Assembly (NCBI GenBank): GCA_000818945.1
Contig: KN805446.1
Coordinates: forward strand, 1-64,000
Reading direction: 5' to 3'
DNA: 64,000 nt
Source: Schizochytrium sp. CCTCC M209059
Taxonomy: Eukaryota > Sar > Bigyra > Thraustochytrida > Thraustochytriidae
Positions within the stretch are counted from its first letter, which is position 1. Every line of letters starts with the position of its first letter. Below are positions 49,986 through 60,800 of the stretch, piece by piece. The translations under genes and the position numbers were made by a program. Below the pieces are notes generated by a model. It made no database searches. It had not been told where the DNA came from and worked only from the letters and a program-made list of their open reading frames with translations.

Positions 49986-50711
49986 ATAGTCGCCACTGAA
50001 AAAAGACGTAACTGAATTGTTGTGAACAAGCACTTTGTACCTTGCTCGTCAGCACCACTGCGAAGGCCATTTTTCCGTGCCGGTTTTTCTCTTGACGCTG
50101 AGTGCTTTCCCGCCGCTTTCCCCTTTTATTGTGTACTACCATTGTTATCGCCGACGTCTATCGAGCCTGCCCTCGCTTTTCATCTCGATGCGCTCCACTG
50201 GCCTGCAAGAGGCGCCACTCGTCGCCTAAAACTTGCGATAATACTGTATACGTCTGAGTCCGCATCCCAATCCTCTCCTCGGGTCCGCCAGAGGGCTAGC
50301 GCGTCGTCAATGCCACGATCGATTTTATCCATCTTTTCCGTGGCCTTGCGGCGAAGCTGCATGGCGAGCTCAACGCAAAGTAGACCAAGAATGCAATACA
50401 GACCGACCCTTGGCGCGGCGCGCGGAACAGCTGCATGAAAAGCTAAATGGTGGCCGGCGTCAAGACAAAACGAGGTCCCTGGCACCACCTCGGAATGCTG
50501 GCAGGCCCGTAGCACAAGTTGTACGTAAACTACTAGTTAGAAATAGGAAGCAAGGAAGGCCCCGTGGGTTTCGTGGTTGCGAACAGCCGCGAACGGAGAC
50601 TCTAACAGGGCAAACCTCAAGCGCACTGCAACTGCACATCCATCCCAACGCACACGTGCCCAAGCGAGCGAGCAAGCGCGTAGCAGCTAGAGGGGGAAAA
50701 GGACCGAGACG
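49986..50711. other. intergenic region holding one possible small gene
   Basis: About 725 bp between the telobox-Myb and phosphoserine-phosphatase genes. Apart from the minus-strand candidate listed separately, nothing was recognised. Confidence 0.4.
50180..50440 (-). CDS. possible small single-TM protein (3' part)
   Basis: A minus-strand frame with a clear hydrophobic helix (VGLYCILGLLCVELAMQL) followed by a charged, plausible cytosolic helix (RRKATEKMDKIDRGIDDALALW) and a polar tail to a stop at 50180. It has no good upstream ATG in frame; the full frame runs to 50515 on GTG. If real, it begins in another exon or is short (internal ATG before QLRRKATEK). The composition is more protein-like than the other frames in this spacer. 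Small respiratory-chain or ER subunits look like this, but no family was identified. Confidence 0.35.
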   Translation of the reverse strand, partial: FHAAVPRAAPRVGLYCILGLLCVELAMQLRRKATEKMDKIDRGIDDALALWRTRGEDWDADSDVYSIIASFRRRVAPLAGQWSASR

Positions 50712-51569
50712 ATGCTCGCAGCGGCGCGACGTGGATGCGTGCTCGCGCGCGGCTCGGTGCAGCAGTCGCAGAAGCGCGGCATGGCCGGCATGGCGCACGA
50801 AGAGGTCGTCGCGCTGTGGAAGTCCGCCAAGGCGGTGTGCTTTGACGTGGACAGTACCGTTGTCACTGAGGAGGGCATCGATGTGCTTGCCGAGCACTGT
50901 GGAGCTGGTAAGTCGTTTTCAACTTGGGGGAAATGCAGGATTGTCCCCAATTGATAAAAAAATGCACGCGCAAAAGACTAATGAAAAGCGCATGCACGTG
51001 TAATGTGTGCAGGCGAAGCCGTCGCGGCCTGGACGCGCAAGGCCATGGGTGGCTCGGTACCCTTCCACGAGGCGCTTGAGGCGCGTCTCAACCTTTTTGG
51101 TCCCTCTGTCAAGGATATTCAGGACTGCAACACCAAGCACCCGCTCGAGCTCACCCCGGGCATTGCCGACCTCATCGCCACACTCCACGAGCGCAACGTC
51201 CACGTGTACCTGGTGTCAGGTGGCTTCCGCCAGATGATCAACCCGCTTGCTGATATTCTCAACATCTCGCGGGATCGCATCTACGCGAACAATTTGCTTT
51301 TCAAGGACGACGGATCCTTTGCTGGCTTTGACCCTGAAGAGCCGACGTCGCGCGCTGGTGGAAAGGCCAAGGTCGTGCAGACCCTCAAGGAGGTTCACGG
51401 CTACGACCCCATTTTTATGATTGGCGATGGCGCCACCGACATGGAGGCTCGTCCTCCGGCAGACGCCTTTATCGGCTTTGGTGGCGTCGCTGTTCGCGAG
51501 GTTGTCAAGGAGGGTGCTGATTGGTTCGTCACGGACATGAGCGACCTCATCAAGCCCCTCAAGGAGTAA
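50712..51569 (+). CDS. PSPH: phosphoserine phosphatase, two exons
   Basis: HAD-family enzyme for the last step of serine synthesis, phosphoserine to serine. Exon 1 (50712-50907) carries the N-terminus and the catalytic motif DVDSTV (Asp45 and Asp47). Exon 2 (51013-51569) carries AMGGSVPF, motif II SGG in LVSGGFRQM, the Lys in GGKAKV, and motif III GDGATDMEA. The spliced product is 250 residues and matches the eukaryotic enzyme along its whole length. The N-terminal 27 residues (MLAAARRGCVLARGSVQQSQ) resemble an organelle-targeting peptide; a second Met follows at MAGMAHEE. The two exons are in phase only after removing the intron at 50908-51012. Confidence 0.93.
50908..51012 (+). other. spliceosomal intron of the phosphoserine phosphatase gene
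   Basis: A 105-bp intron with GTAAGT donor at 50908 and TGTGTGCAG acceptor ending at 51012. It splits the Gly codon between CGA and EAVAAW. Retention adds an in-frame stop at about 50952. It is the only intron I can prove in this window from protein continuity. Confidence 0.88.
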
Positions 51570-51705
51570 ATACGGAGACCGATTGACTGCTCGCGTAGCC
51601 TCCCATTGATTGAGCGTGAACAACACGAACCTAACACTTTTCAAATTAGCTCGCTAGTCTTTCACGATCGTTTTTCTTCTGACCCCAGGGCAAGTTGCCT
51701 TGCGC

Positions 51706-53754
51706 TCACGCCTGGACCACACCGAAAGAGGCCGATTGCCTTTTCAAGGCGTGTGACAAGCATAAATCGTCGCATTCTTCCTCGCTCTCATTCCCACTTT
51801 CGCTGTCGCTTTCGCTTTCGCTTTCGCTGTCGCTGTCGCTGTCACTTTCGCAGTCGCTGCCGCTTTCGCTGTCACTTTCACTTTCACTTTCATCATCACT
51901 TTCGCGTTCGCGTTCAAACTCGTGGCTGGTGCTGGTGCTGGTACTGATTCTGCGGGTGTCGGCAATTTCGCTGCTGCTACTAAAATAAGTTGTGCTAGTC
52001 GGAGATCCTTGTATCTGGGGTGCAAAGAATGGACGCTGCGCGTGCACACGTGATTCGAGGGTCGCCAAACGATCAGGATCATGGACTTCATCAAGGAAAC
52101 TCAAGAGCGCCGCATGCGCACCAAAGCCTCCAACACGCATTTCATCGTAAATGTCCGCTGACGACCGATCATCCTGCAAACGACTGCGTCCATTGCCAGA
52201 CCCGGACTCATGCTTCCGCCTACCTTTTGACGTGTGCATACTTTTTCGAAGCAAACCGAGATACCGGTCGTCGTACAAACCGTCGAGTGCCTTCATAAAG
52301 ACTTCGTGCCGTCGGGCGTCCCGGCTCTCAATGCTCACCTCATGGGCGCGACGGCGTGAACGGAGGATAGCCAAGTTTTTTGCGCGCTTGAGGCCTGCTA
52401 GAGCTACGCGGGGATCCTCCTTTTGCGAACGCTGCCGGGCGACGAGACGACAACTTGCAGCATATTCAAGGTCCTCCATACTTTCGCGGCTCTTATCAGG
52501 CTCATAGCTCAAGCCTCCTATCTCCCGAGCAAGTCTTTCCTCTCGAGCACGCTGCAGAAGCTTCTCGCGAAAGTTCTCTGCGCGCAAAGTAACGTTGTTC
52601 ATATCTTCCGTACCATGCGAAATGCGCTCCTCCTCCAAGTTCTCTCTCTTTTCGTCATGGAGAGTCACAGTGAGCTCAGTCCCATCATAGCAGTCTGTGT
52701 CTCCTCTCCAAGATCTCGCAGCTCTCGAGATAATTCGCGCCTGTCCCTGACGATAGCGATCCAATCTTTCCAACAGGTCCCATACAAGTGTGTGCGAACC
52801 ATATTGAAGGTCTTGTCTTCGCCACATTTGTGTGCATCTCTTGTGCCAGCGCTGCAGATAGTAAGTTGCCAACTGACCGAGTGATGTGCATCGCGCGAGG
52901 ACGCGTCGCTTAAGAGTCAAACAATGCTGACTTTGGGCTCTCCAAACGTGGAACGACCGTTTGAGATCTTTCTGCCCGAGTTGGCAAGAGAGCGCAGCAA
53001 AGCAACCGTGAAGGATTCGTCTCTCTCGCAGTGCAGTGACTGCAAGATCTGCGCCTTCTTCGAAAGCTGCGCAGATACCTGTATGATGCATGAGTCGGTT
53101 CCAGCCGTTGCGTAAATCTATGCGATCAAATAGTCGAGCCCAGAGCTTGCGTATTGTGAACCAGAGACGCCATTGGCGCAGGACTTGACGCAAAAGGCGC
53201 TTTCTTGCAAATGGACGCATACGCGCATTCGCTGCGTATTCCCACTTTCGTTGCGACGAAAGACGGCACTCGTTCCAGTGCCTAAAAGACGTTGTGACCC
53301 GGTGTCGTGACATTCGCGCACGCACAGCAGTCTCCAAGGCCTCGCGTTCGACGCCATTTTCACGCGCAAGCACCGCCCAATGCAGTATGACCCGCGACAA
53401 TGTTTTGCGCTGTGATCTTCGCAACGCCAAAGACCATGAGCGCCATGCTCGACTCAATTTCTCACGCATCCATCGTGTGATGCATTTCCCCACAAGTACT
53501 TGTCTTCGTTTACGCTGCGCAACGGCCACGGTCCACGCCTGCATCGCATGCCTTAGTGTTGACACGCGTTTGGCGTGCAGCTCTAGCTGGTCTTGCAGGA
53601 TTCTCTTCCTTAGTATCGCCACGCCAAACGCGGCAAATTTCACCTGGCGCGCCGTGCAGCTCACCGCTTGCGCAGCGCTATTGCCGCCTCCTCCTCCTCC
53701 AGCATCCCGCCATCTCGGTCTCCCAAGGCTGCCTCGTGCAGATACCGACCGCAT
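51706..53754 (-). CDS. Sfi1-like centrin-binding repeat protein
   Basis: A 682-residue protein. Residues about 40-330 consist of helical repeats with the Sfi1 pattern, a Trp two to three residues before a basic stretch and a spacing of about 23-35 residues (LRHAMQAWTVAVAQRKRRQ, KLSRAWRSWSLALRRSQRK, LLRQVLRQWRLWFTIRK, LKRSFHVWRAQSQ, YYLQRWHKRCTQMWRR). Sfi1 repeats bind centrin in centrosomes, basal bodies and striated fibres. A charged middle and an acidic Ser-Asp/Glu tail (ESESDSESGSDCES type, encoded by a hexamer-like repeat at about 51770-51915) follow. ATG at 53754. Flagellar or basal-body function is an inference. Confidence 0.75.
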   Translation of the reverse strand: MRSVSARGSLGRPRWRDAGGGGGGNSAAQAVSCTARQVKFAAFGVAILRKRILQDQLELHAKRVSTLRHAMQAWTVAVAQRKRRQVLVGKCITRWMREKLSRAWRSWSLALRRSQRKTLSRVILHWAVLARENGVEREALETAVRARMSRHRVTTSFRHWNECRLSSQRKWEYAANARMRPFARKRLLRQVLRQWRLWFTIRKLWARLFDRIDLRNGWNRLMHHTGICAAFEEGADLAVTALRERRILHGCFAALSCQLGQKDLKRSFHVWRAQSQHCLTLKRRVLARCTSLGQLATYYLQRWHKRCTQMWRRQDLQYGSHTLVWDLLERLDRYRQGQARIISRAARSWRGDTDCYDGTELTVTLHDEKRENLEEERISHGTEDMNNVTLRAENFREKLLQRAREERLAREIGGLSYEPDKSRESMEDLEYAASCRLVARQRSQKEDPRVALAGLKRAKNLAILRSRRRAHEVSIESRDARRHEVFMKALDGLYDDRYLGLLRKSMHTSKGRRKHESGSGNGRSRLQDDRSSADIYDEMRVGGFGAHAALLSFLDEVHDPDRLATLESRVHAQRPFFAPQIQGSPTSTTYFSSSSEIADTRRISTSTSTSHEFERERESDDESESESDSESGSDCESDSDSDSESESESDSESGNESEEECDDLCLSHALKRQSASFGVVQA

Positions 53755-54376
53755 GCGCCTCTAACTCTGCAGGAAATACACAATGACTTTTGCGCTGGCC
53801 CAAGTCCTCGCAGCTCGCAGCCCTGCGCATGTGCAGACGAATGGGACGCCTTCTTATTAGATACATTGCGGACGAGGCGAATGTGCCGCCACTACCGGAC
53901 GTAACGGAAAGCCCCCATTCTTCTGCCTCCTTGTGCCAATGCCACCAGTCTGTTGCCGTGACTTTACTATAAGAAATGTGACATGTATCGATTCTTGTAA
54001 TGTTAATGTCCTACACTAATTGATGCACACATTTTGTGGACTTCTCATACCTGACTAATCAAAAAAAGTTATACTATGTAATTTTTATCGCATGAGTCTG
54101 GTAAGATATGGTGCAACTGTTACCAATAACACTGGAAAAAAGGTTTAAAGTACTGATTTGGCGCGGTGTCCGGTAGCAGGGAGCGCACGCGCCAGAGGAC
54201 TGCAAAATGCGCGGTGGCGTCGCGGCGTCAGTCATTCACGCATCGAGAAGCAGCGGCGATCTATCTTGCCCGCGACGCAGAAGAGGCGGACGCAAGTACG
54301 TGACGCCGCGGGGGACCGCCCGCTGACCACGAAGAAGAAGACGGCGAAGGCGACAAGGCGACGGGAAGGAAAGAGG

Positions 54377-54407
<31 letters not shown>

Positions 54408-54500
54408 GGTGGCGGCGAAGAAGAAGGGAGAGGAAGGACGAGAAACTGACGAAATGAATCGCGCGTACACAGGTTCCCGGTCGAAAAAACCAAAGAGAAA
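53755..54500. other. intergenic region with AT-rich core and GGC repeats
   Basis: About 745 bp. The central part (about 53970-54160) is unusually AT-rich for this contig. The end next to the complex III gene carries GGC-type trinucleotide tracts (about 54370-54418), which keep several frames open without coding meaning. Confidence 0.5.
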
Positions 54501-54701
54501 ATGTCGGACGATCCCGTGGACCCCCGCCCGGAGATTGAGGAGGCGTGCAAGCCGGGCTGCCAAAAGTACTGGAAGGAGTACGAGGCGTGCGCAGAACGCG
54601 TGCAGGCAAAGGGCGAGGGCCACTGCAGCGGTCAGTACTTTGATTTCTACCATTGCATTGACGCGTGCGCCGCTCCCAAGGTCTTTAAGACCGTCAAGTA
54701 A
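54501..54701 (+). CDS. UQCRH: cytochrome bc1 complex hinge subunit (QCR6/UQCRH)
   Basis: A 66-residue protein, the hinge subunit of complex III that contacts cytochrome c1 in the intermembrane space. It has two helices joined by a loop and twin Cx9C motifs, Cys20/Cys30 and Cys42/Cys52, plus Cys16 and Cys56. The ending CAAPKVFKTVK is typical of the family (C..HK.F..LK in animals). The acidic N-terminal extension common in animals and yeast is reduced to DDPVDPRPE. No cleavable presequence is expected; import would use the MIA/disulfide relay. ATG at 54501. Confidence 0.92.
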   Translation: MSDDPVDPRPEIEEACKPGCQKYWKEYEACAERVQAKGEGHCSGQYFDFYHCIDACAAPKVFKTVK

Positions 54702-54809
54702 GCAAAGCCCTCTCCTCGCTTCACAAGTGATGTTTCTTGCTAGCTCGACCCCACCCACACGCGGCGGGCGACAAGCAGAAATACCCAACAAGTTTACTTA
54801 CTAAACGGA

Positions 54810-57800
54810 TTACAGCGACACTGTGCCTCCTGTCTGATCTTCGTCCCGCCAAAGGCGCTCTTGATGTTCTGCACCAAAGAGAGTTGACCCTTGATTACCC
54901 CCGACTCTCCCTGACTCGCTGCGCCGCTGCGGCCGTATTCGCACGCGAACAGCATCATGCAGCTTCTCCCACTCGTTATGTGGCCGGTTGAGATACTTGA
55001 AGTGCGGAAACAACCTGACGTTGAGCTCCTCGACGAGCGTCGGGTAGCTTGCCATTGTGTGCGAGGGCTCCGCACAAAAGCGCCACGCCCATGACGCTGC
55101 CGCGGATGTCGAGTACGTCTGCGTCAGCGCCTGGGCCGCAGCTTGAGACTTGCGCGACTCCAAATTTAGCTCAAAGTCCCGACTTTGCATCCGAAGCGCA
55201 CCGGACCTTCGGTGAGAGTTCACATAGACAAGCGCTTGCAAAGCACGCACGTAAATGCGGAAATTGTCCTCCTCAGAAAGACCCTCCTCTGCGATCTGTT
55301 GCGCTAGGTAACTTGAGTGCCCTGTTAATGGTGACGCCGAAGAAGAGCCGCCTCGAGTCTCACTGCTCTCGCCTTCCACCTCTGCAAACTGGCGTACCCC
55401 AGTCACTACCGCTGCGTCAGAGCTCATCGTTCTTGTCGTTGTCGCTGTCGCTGATGCTGTCGTCGTCGTCGCTGTCGACGCACCAAACGACATTTGCGGA
55501 AGACGACTGAATACCGCTGAAGCGAGCGAAGAGAGCATGCCTGCCTTGTCGAGGGCGAGCTTTTGTAAAGCCACCATCGCCACATGAAGTTGCTGCACCT
55601 TGAAGGCCGACTCATTGACCGTTGGATCCTCTTCATGCTCCTGCGTCGCCAAGTCAAAGAGTAGAAAGACCATTGGCAAAAGCTTAATCGGACTTGGCCG
55701 CAAAAAGCTACCACTCGGCCGCGTCATCTCTGTTCGCACCGCAAACAGAATGCTCGGACCCACACGCGCCAGCACTTCACTGGGTGGAGTTAATCCCGTT
55801 GCGAGGGCGTACAGTTCCAGGACAAACCACGTATGCCATGCACCGCGACGGATTGCGCACGCCTCAAGCTTGAGAATGCTGGCCTCATCATCGAGTACAC
55901 GACCAAAGTCTCGTTCCACACACAAGGCCGCAATGACGGGACCCAAGTCCGTCCGGACAGTGAACCAGCTTTCTAACGCTGCTTCCACCGCTTCGATGGC
56001 GCGTGCATCGCGCGACACACTACGCAAGGCCGAAACAATGTGCAAGGGAGCACAATGGGGCGTTCGCGTGATGAACGAATGCACGAGACAGCCAATGCCC
56101 ACGCCCGTCACTGAAAAGGAGCTCTCCGCTTCCAGAGCGCTCGCCGGCGCCGGAGGCACACCCCCTTGAGCCCTCGTAAAGACACTTTCATTACTGGATC
56201 CCCCCAGCAGCGAACTTTGGCTACTGCCAGTTCCAGTGGAGGCAGCGCGATGCCGCGCAAGTCGCCGCATGCTCATTGCGAGCCGCGCGCCCGCCGAGCT
56301 TGCTGCAGATCCCGAATTTTTGGCATCAGGTTCCTCGGGAATAACCGATGCAATGCGGTCAAAAGGTGCCTCGCCCCGAGCAGCTGCAATCATTGTTGGG
56401 AGCACAGATCTCCACATCACCTTCCAATAGCGCCATTGCTGGGCTGTCGCCCCAGCGCCCGGCGGGCAGTCTCCGCGTCCATATTTTGATTCATTCCAAC
56501 CGTGCTGACCACCGGATTCGTCCGACGACTGGCGGCATGCTGAGTCGCGCTCTGCCTCCAGCGCAAGACTCCGATCTCCGCCAGGGCCAAAACCAAGATT
56601 GTGCGCGCTCTCGTGCAGTCCACTCTCGTCTTCATGAAACTGTAGGGTTGTTGGCAGCGACTCGGAGATAGATCGAAGAACATTCTCAACTTTGCCAAAC
56701 ACAAGATTGGCAACCCCGAGGTCGCCGCTTTGCAGACCGCCACTGCTCGAGCCAGCGCGCACGCACACGACGCCAGGCACGTTTAGCAATGCAAATACAT
56801 CGGTCAGAGCCGCATCCATACTTCGAAGGACTCGTTCGTGGCTGTCGATTCTCGCAATCTCTCGAACGCCGTCCACGTGATCGCAGGCCTGGACGTATGG
56901 CCCTTCAGGGTCTACCAAGAGGCCAAGAACGCGCTGCATGCTCTCATACACTAGCATTACCAGCGCACCTGAAGAAAAGGGCAGCGAAGACGACTCGGAC
57001 ACGAGTTTCTGCAAACCAGATATGGGCGCCACCGTTGCAGTGGTTGCCGCCGCTGTACCCCCTACTGCTGTTGCTGCTCCTACCGCGTTTGAGGACGACG
57101 ATGCTGACGCTGCTTCGACAGAAATGGCGGACTTGTGCGATACAAGGGTTGCTCGTAATTGGCTCGTCAGTAGAGAAAGGACGCAACGTTCTCGCTGCAG
57201 GGCATCAGAAAGAGAGGTCTCCGCGGCCTGGTCCAGAACACGCGCGTTCTGACGCTGCGCCGCGAGCGAGGTCGCAGTCCCAAACAAACGGATGGCAGCA
57301 ACAGCCTTCTTCTCTGCAGTATCCACCGCCACACCACGAGCTGAAGCCCTTTGCGCGGGAATTCGAGCCGCTTCAGCCTTTGGCAGCACGCTCAGCAACA
57401 TTTCTAGATCCATACCAACCGCGCGAAACGAGCTCGGATCCACATGCGACCACGGGAGCCCATGCGCTACCCCAAAGTAATACTCACAAAAGCTCGGAGG
57501 AACCTCTTGAGGCTCTTTAAGGAGAAGCGTTAAAGTGAGCCGAAGTACGTGAGCATAAAATTCTTCCGGTGGCGTAGTGGTGAGCGATTCGCGGCGCATC
57601 GCCGCCTCCACGGACCGCCCTCTGGCCGCAAGGGTCGCAGTGAAGCGTCGATGGTCAGATTCAGCAAGTGGCGACCAATTTAATTGCTCCAGCATATGTC
57701 GGATCATGATGAACACCGGATCACTCGATGTGTGGCTCGCCACGAGACGCAGGAACTCTGCGAGAATTGCATCACAGAGTGTCCAAGTCTTCCACGGCAG

Positions 57801-60800
57801 TTCCTTCAAGGCTTTGGTGATTGTGGCGAGGACCTGCTTGTTCGCAGACGAGGCAAGATCGTCCACAAAGAGCCACCACACTTGGTCCAGCACCCAAAAT
57901 GGCTCAACCTGCTGCGAGACTGCGTTGAGATCGCTCACGCATGCCACAAAGCTCTGGAGGACCGCTGCTGCTAGGTTTTCCTGGTTTTTCTGGCCTACGG
58001 TCCAAGGGGCTTCATACTTTCGCTGGGACCCTGTCTCGGGCTCTGCCTCGTGGCCGATTTCGAGCTGCGCCGCAGAAAGCCCAAGATTTCCCAAAAATTC
58101 GTTTTCGGACGGCACAGACACCTCACTTGCCATATAGCGTCCCGCCAGATCCCGATTTAGTGGCGAAAGGGCTTCCTGCGGAGACTTGTCGAGGAACTCA
58201 GAAAGAAGCCAGGGACGAAACAAGGTCGCCAAGGAGGCCCACGATCGGACAAGCAATTCTTTCGGCCAAATGGATTCATCATGCGCGCTGTCGCGAATGA
58301 GAGCACACATGAGCAAGACGATCTTGTGCGCAAGTCGCGCGGCGCGTTCAACGAGCTCGAGTGCCCCCCATTGTTTCACCAGAGGCCCCGGCTCCGTGCA
58401 CACAGTCACAGCACTCCCGCTGCCATTCATACGCAGCTGAAAGTAAAAGCTCCCCAGTGCGTCGCAAGCTCTAAAGAGGGTCTCAGCCTCCACGGAACGC
58501 CATATGCCAGTCCCGATCTCATGCAATACCGCGTCCCAAACCTTGCCACTTAACGGAGCGCCATCGCTATCCCTTGCTCGCTGCGGAATCTGGACTCGAA
58601 AATTTGTGCTTGCCGAATCTGCAGTCTCAGTGCCCGTGGGCTCGCCCTCGGATTCGCGCGCCTCGACGCCATCCTCACTGGCCAGCGCCAAGTCTTGAAA
58701 GCTTGGCCCAATGCTTTGGTCGCCGACGAGGAGCTTGAGCGCCTCCACAAAGTGTTCTTCGGGACTTGCTTTGCAGACTGCGAGAAATACCTTGACGTGA
58801 AAGTCGAAAAGTTTCGTCTCGGCCGCAGCGTCTTCGGGCGTCACATATGCGGCCGCCGTTGCTGAGGCAGCTCTGCCTGCCTGACGGTGATTCCTCCAGC
58901 CCCTCTGTCGAAGGACACTCGCGGCCATCACCAAGAGCTTGGTACGCAATTTGTGGCTCGGCTTGAGGGCCAACCACGGCGCAAAGTCAAAGTGTTCCAG
59001 GACAAGAATTATGTCTCGAGCAGGAATCTGAGATATGGATTTCCAAGCGAGCACGTAAAAGTCCAGCAACCTTTCCACGATATTCGATGGTCGAAAAAGC
59101 GGGCTCAAGAGGTGGATTCGGTGTGGATCTTCCAGCATGCTGGCCAGAATGAGCATTGTGTCCTCCTCGTGCGTTCGTGCAAATGCGTGACCAGTCTTGC
59201 TGATTGTCGTCCACAGCACACGCTGCGCGGGGGGAAATGCTCGCGTCAATGGGCTTTCCGCCTGCAAAAGGGCTCTGAACCACGCCAGGCCGCGCTGGTG
59301 TGCTTTGACACTTTGGGCGGCATCCTTTGACGACGCAAGCGCGCAAGTATGGCGGACTGCTGCAATGAGCGTGGCCACCAAACTGCAAACGTGCTGCTCA
59401 TCCTCGGAGGCTCCCGCAAGCGCAGTCGCCGTCGATAGCGAGTCGACACTGCTCGTGGACAGGAATCGCTCACGATGGCGCCGCTTCTCCGACGGCAATG
59501 GCGCGGGCATCCACCCATACGAAAGTGCGAGCCAAAGATCCCAGGTCTCTGCAAGCCGATGATCCACGTCTTGGTCCAAAACAGACTCTTCAAACGGAAT
59601 GTCAAACTGATATGGATCGACATCCTTGCCAGAAGGAGCATACTCATACACTGTCTCGACGCGAGACTGTTGTACGTAAAGATGAGGAAGGCATTCGCGA
59701 ATCTCTTTGGCGAGATCATTTGCCTGTGCAGTTTGCCCCGCGTAAGTTTGCGCGCATACGGTCAACTCGTGCAAGATTGCTTGCACATCCACGCTGCTCA
59801 AGTCAAGAGATGCTGGCATCACGGGCTCGCGATAAAGGTACACGGGTGCAGGTCGAAAGGTTGCAGCGGCTCTTGTCAAGGCGAGACTACTGGCACGGCC
59901 GGAGCTCCCGCACGTGCTGGAGAGCGAACCCGAGGGAGCGGTGCGTCTCGCAGTACTTGCGGGGCACCATGACCCGCATGAAAACACCAAGTCATCGCGA
60001 TGCGGCGAGAGATCGACCAGATCGAACCATAGCAAGGAGCGCACGCCTGCTGCACCGTTGTCGCTGTAGTTACCATGCGAGTCCCGGCTACTACCCGAAG
60101 ACGCTCTGAACGGCTCAGACGTAGTTGTCGTCGACAACGATCCGTGCGTCAAGGTGACGGGTTGAACGACTTCGTGCATACGTTGCAGCAGAGGCTTGGA
60201 AAGCAGGTCGTGGAGCCGTGTCACGCAAAAGTCGGGGCCAAGCTGATTCAAAGCCGCCGATAGTTCTGAAGACGGCGAGCCCATCCATGCGTGCGGGTTG
60301 GCGTCTCGAAGCCAGAGCGAGACCGCACCGTAAAAGCACGACAAAGACTCGAGATGCGCTCTGCTTCGATAATGCAAGCTGAAGTCGGCGTCAGACCCGC
60401 CACCCGCGGGATCAACTGACCCAGTTGAACTCGAACGCCGACGACTTACAGAGAAGCGACGGCGTGATAACCGCTGTCTGAACCCTGAAGTGTTGGGCCG
60501 CGTAGGGGACGGGATTGGGGTCGACTCTCTTCGGGCAAGGTCTTTAAAGTGAAGTTGAAGCTCGCGCGCGCGCGCGAGGAGCGCATCGCGGACGTTGGCC
60601 CGTCGAGTCTGCTTGTTCCCACGCGTGAGAAAACGAATGCCGAAAATTTGCCCATTTGCGCCCCTTGAAAATGTCAATGTCAAAAGTACTTGCCAGTAGA
60701 GAGGGAGCAAGGGATGATCCGCATGGACTTTAAGCGCGTAATTAGCCCAGCGGTAGATCCGATACTGTGAGAGCTTTTTGAAGTCCACGTGCATTGATCT

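Noticed and set aside
54158..54457. Arg/Lys-rich plus-strand frame before the complex III hinge gene
   Set aside because: It is driven by GGC and GAAGAA tracts and has no ATG context or homology; 66-residue UQCRH is complete from 54501.
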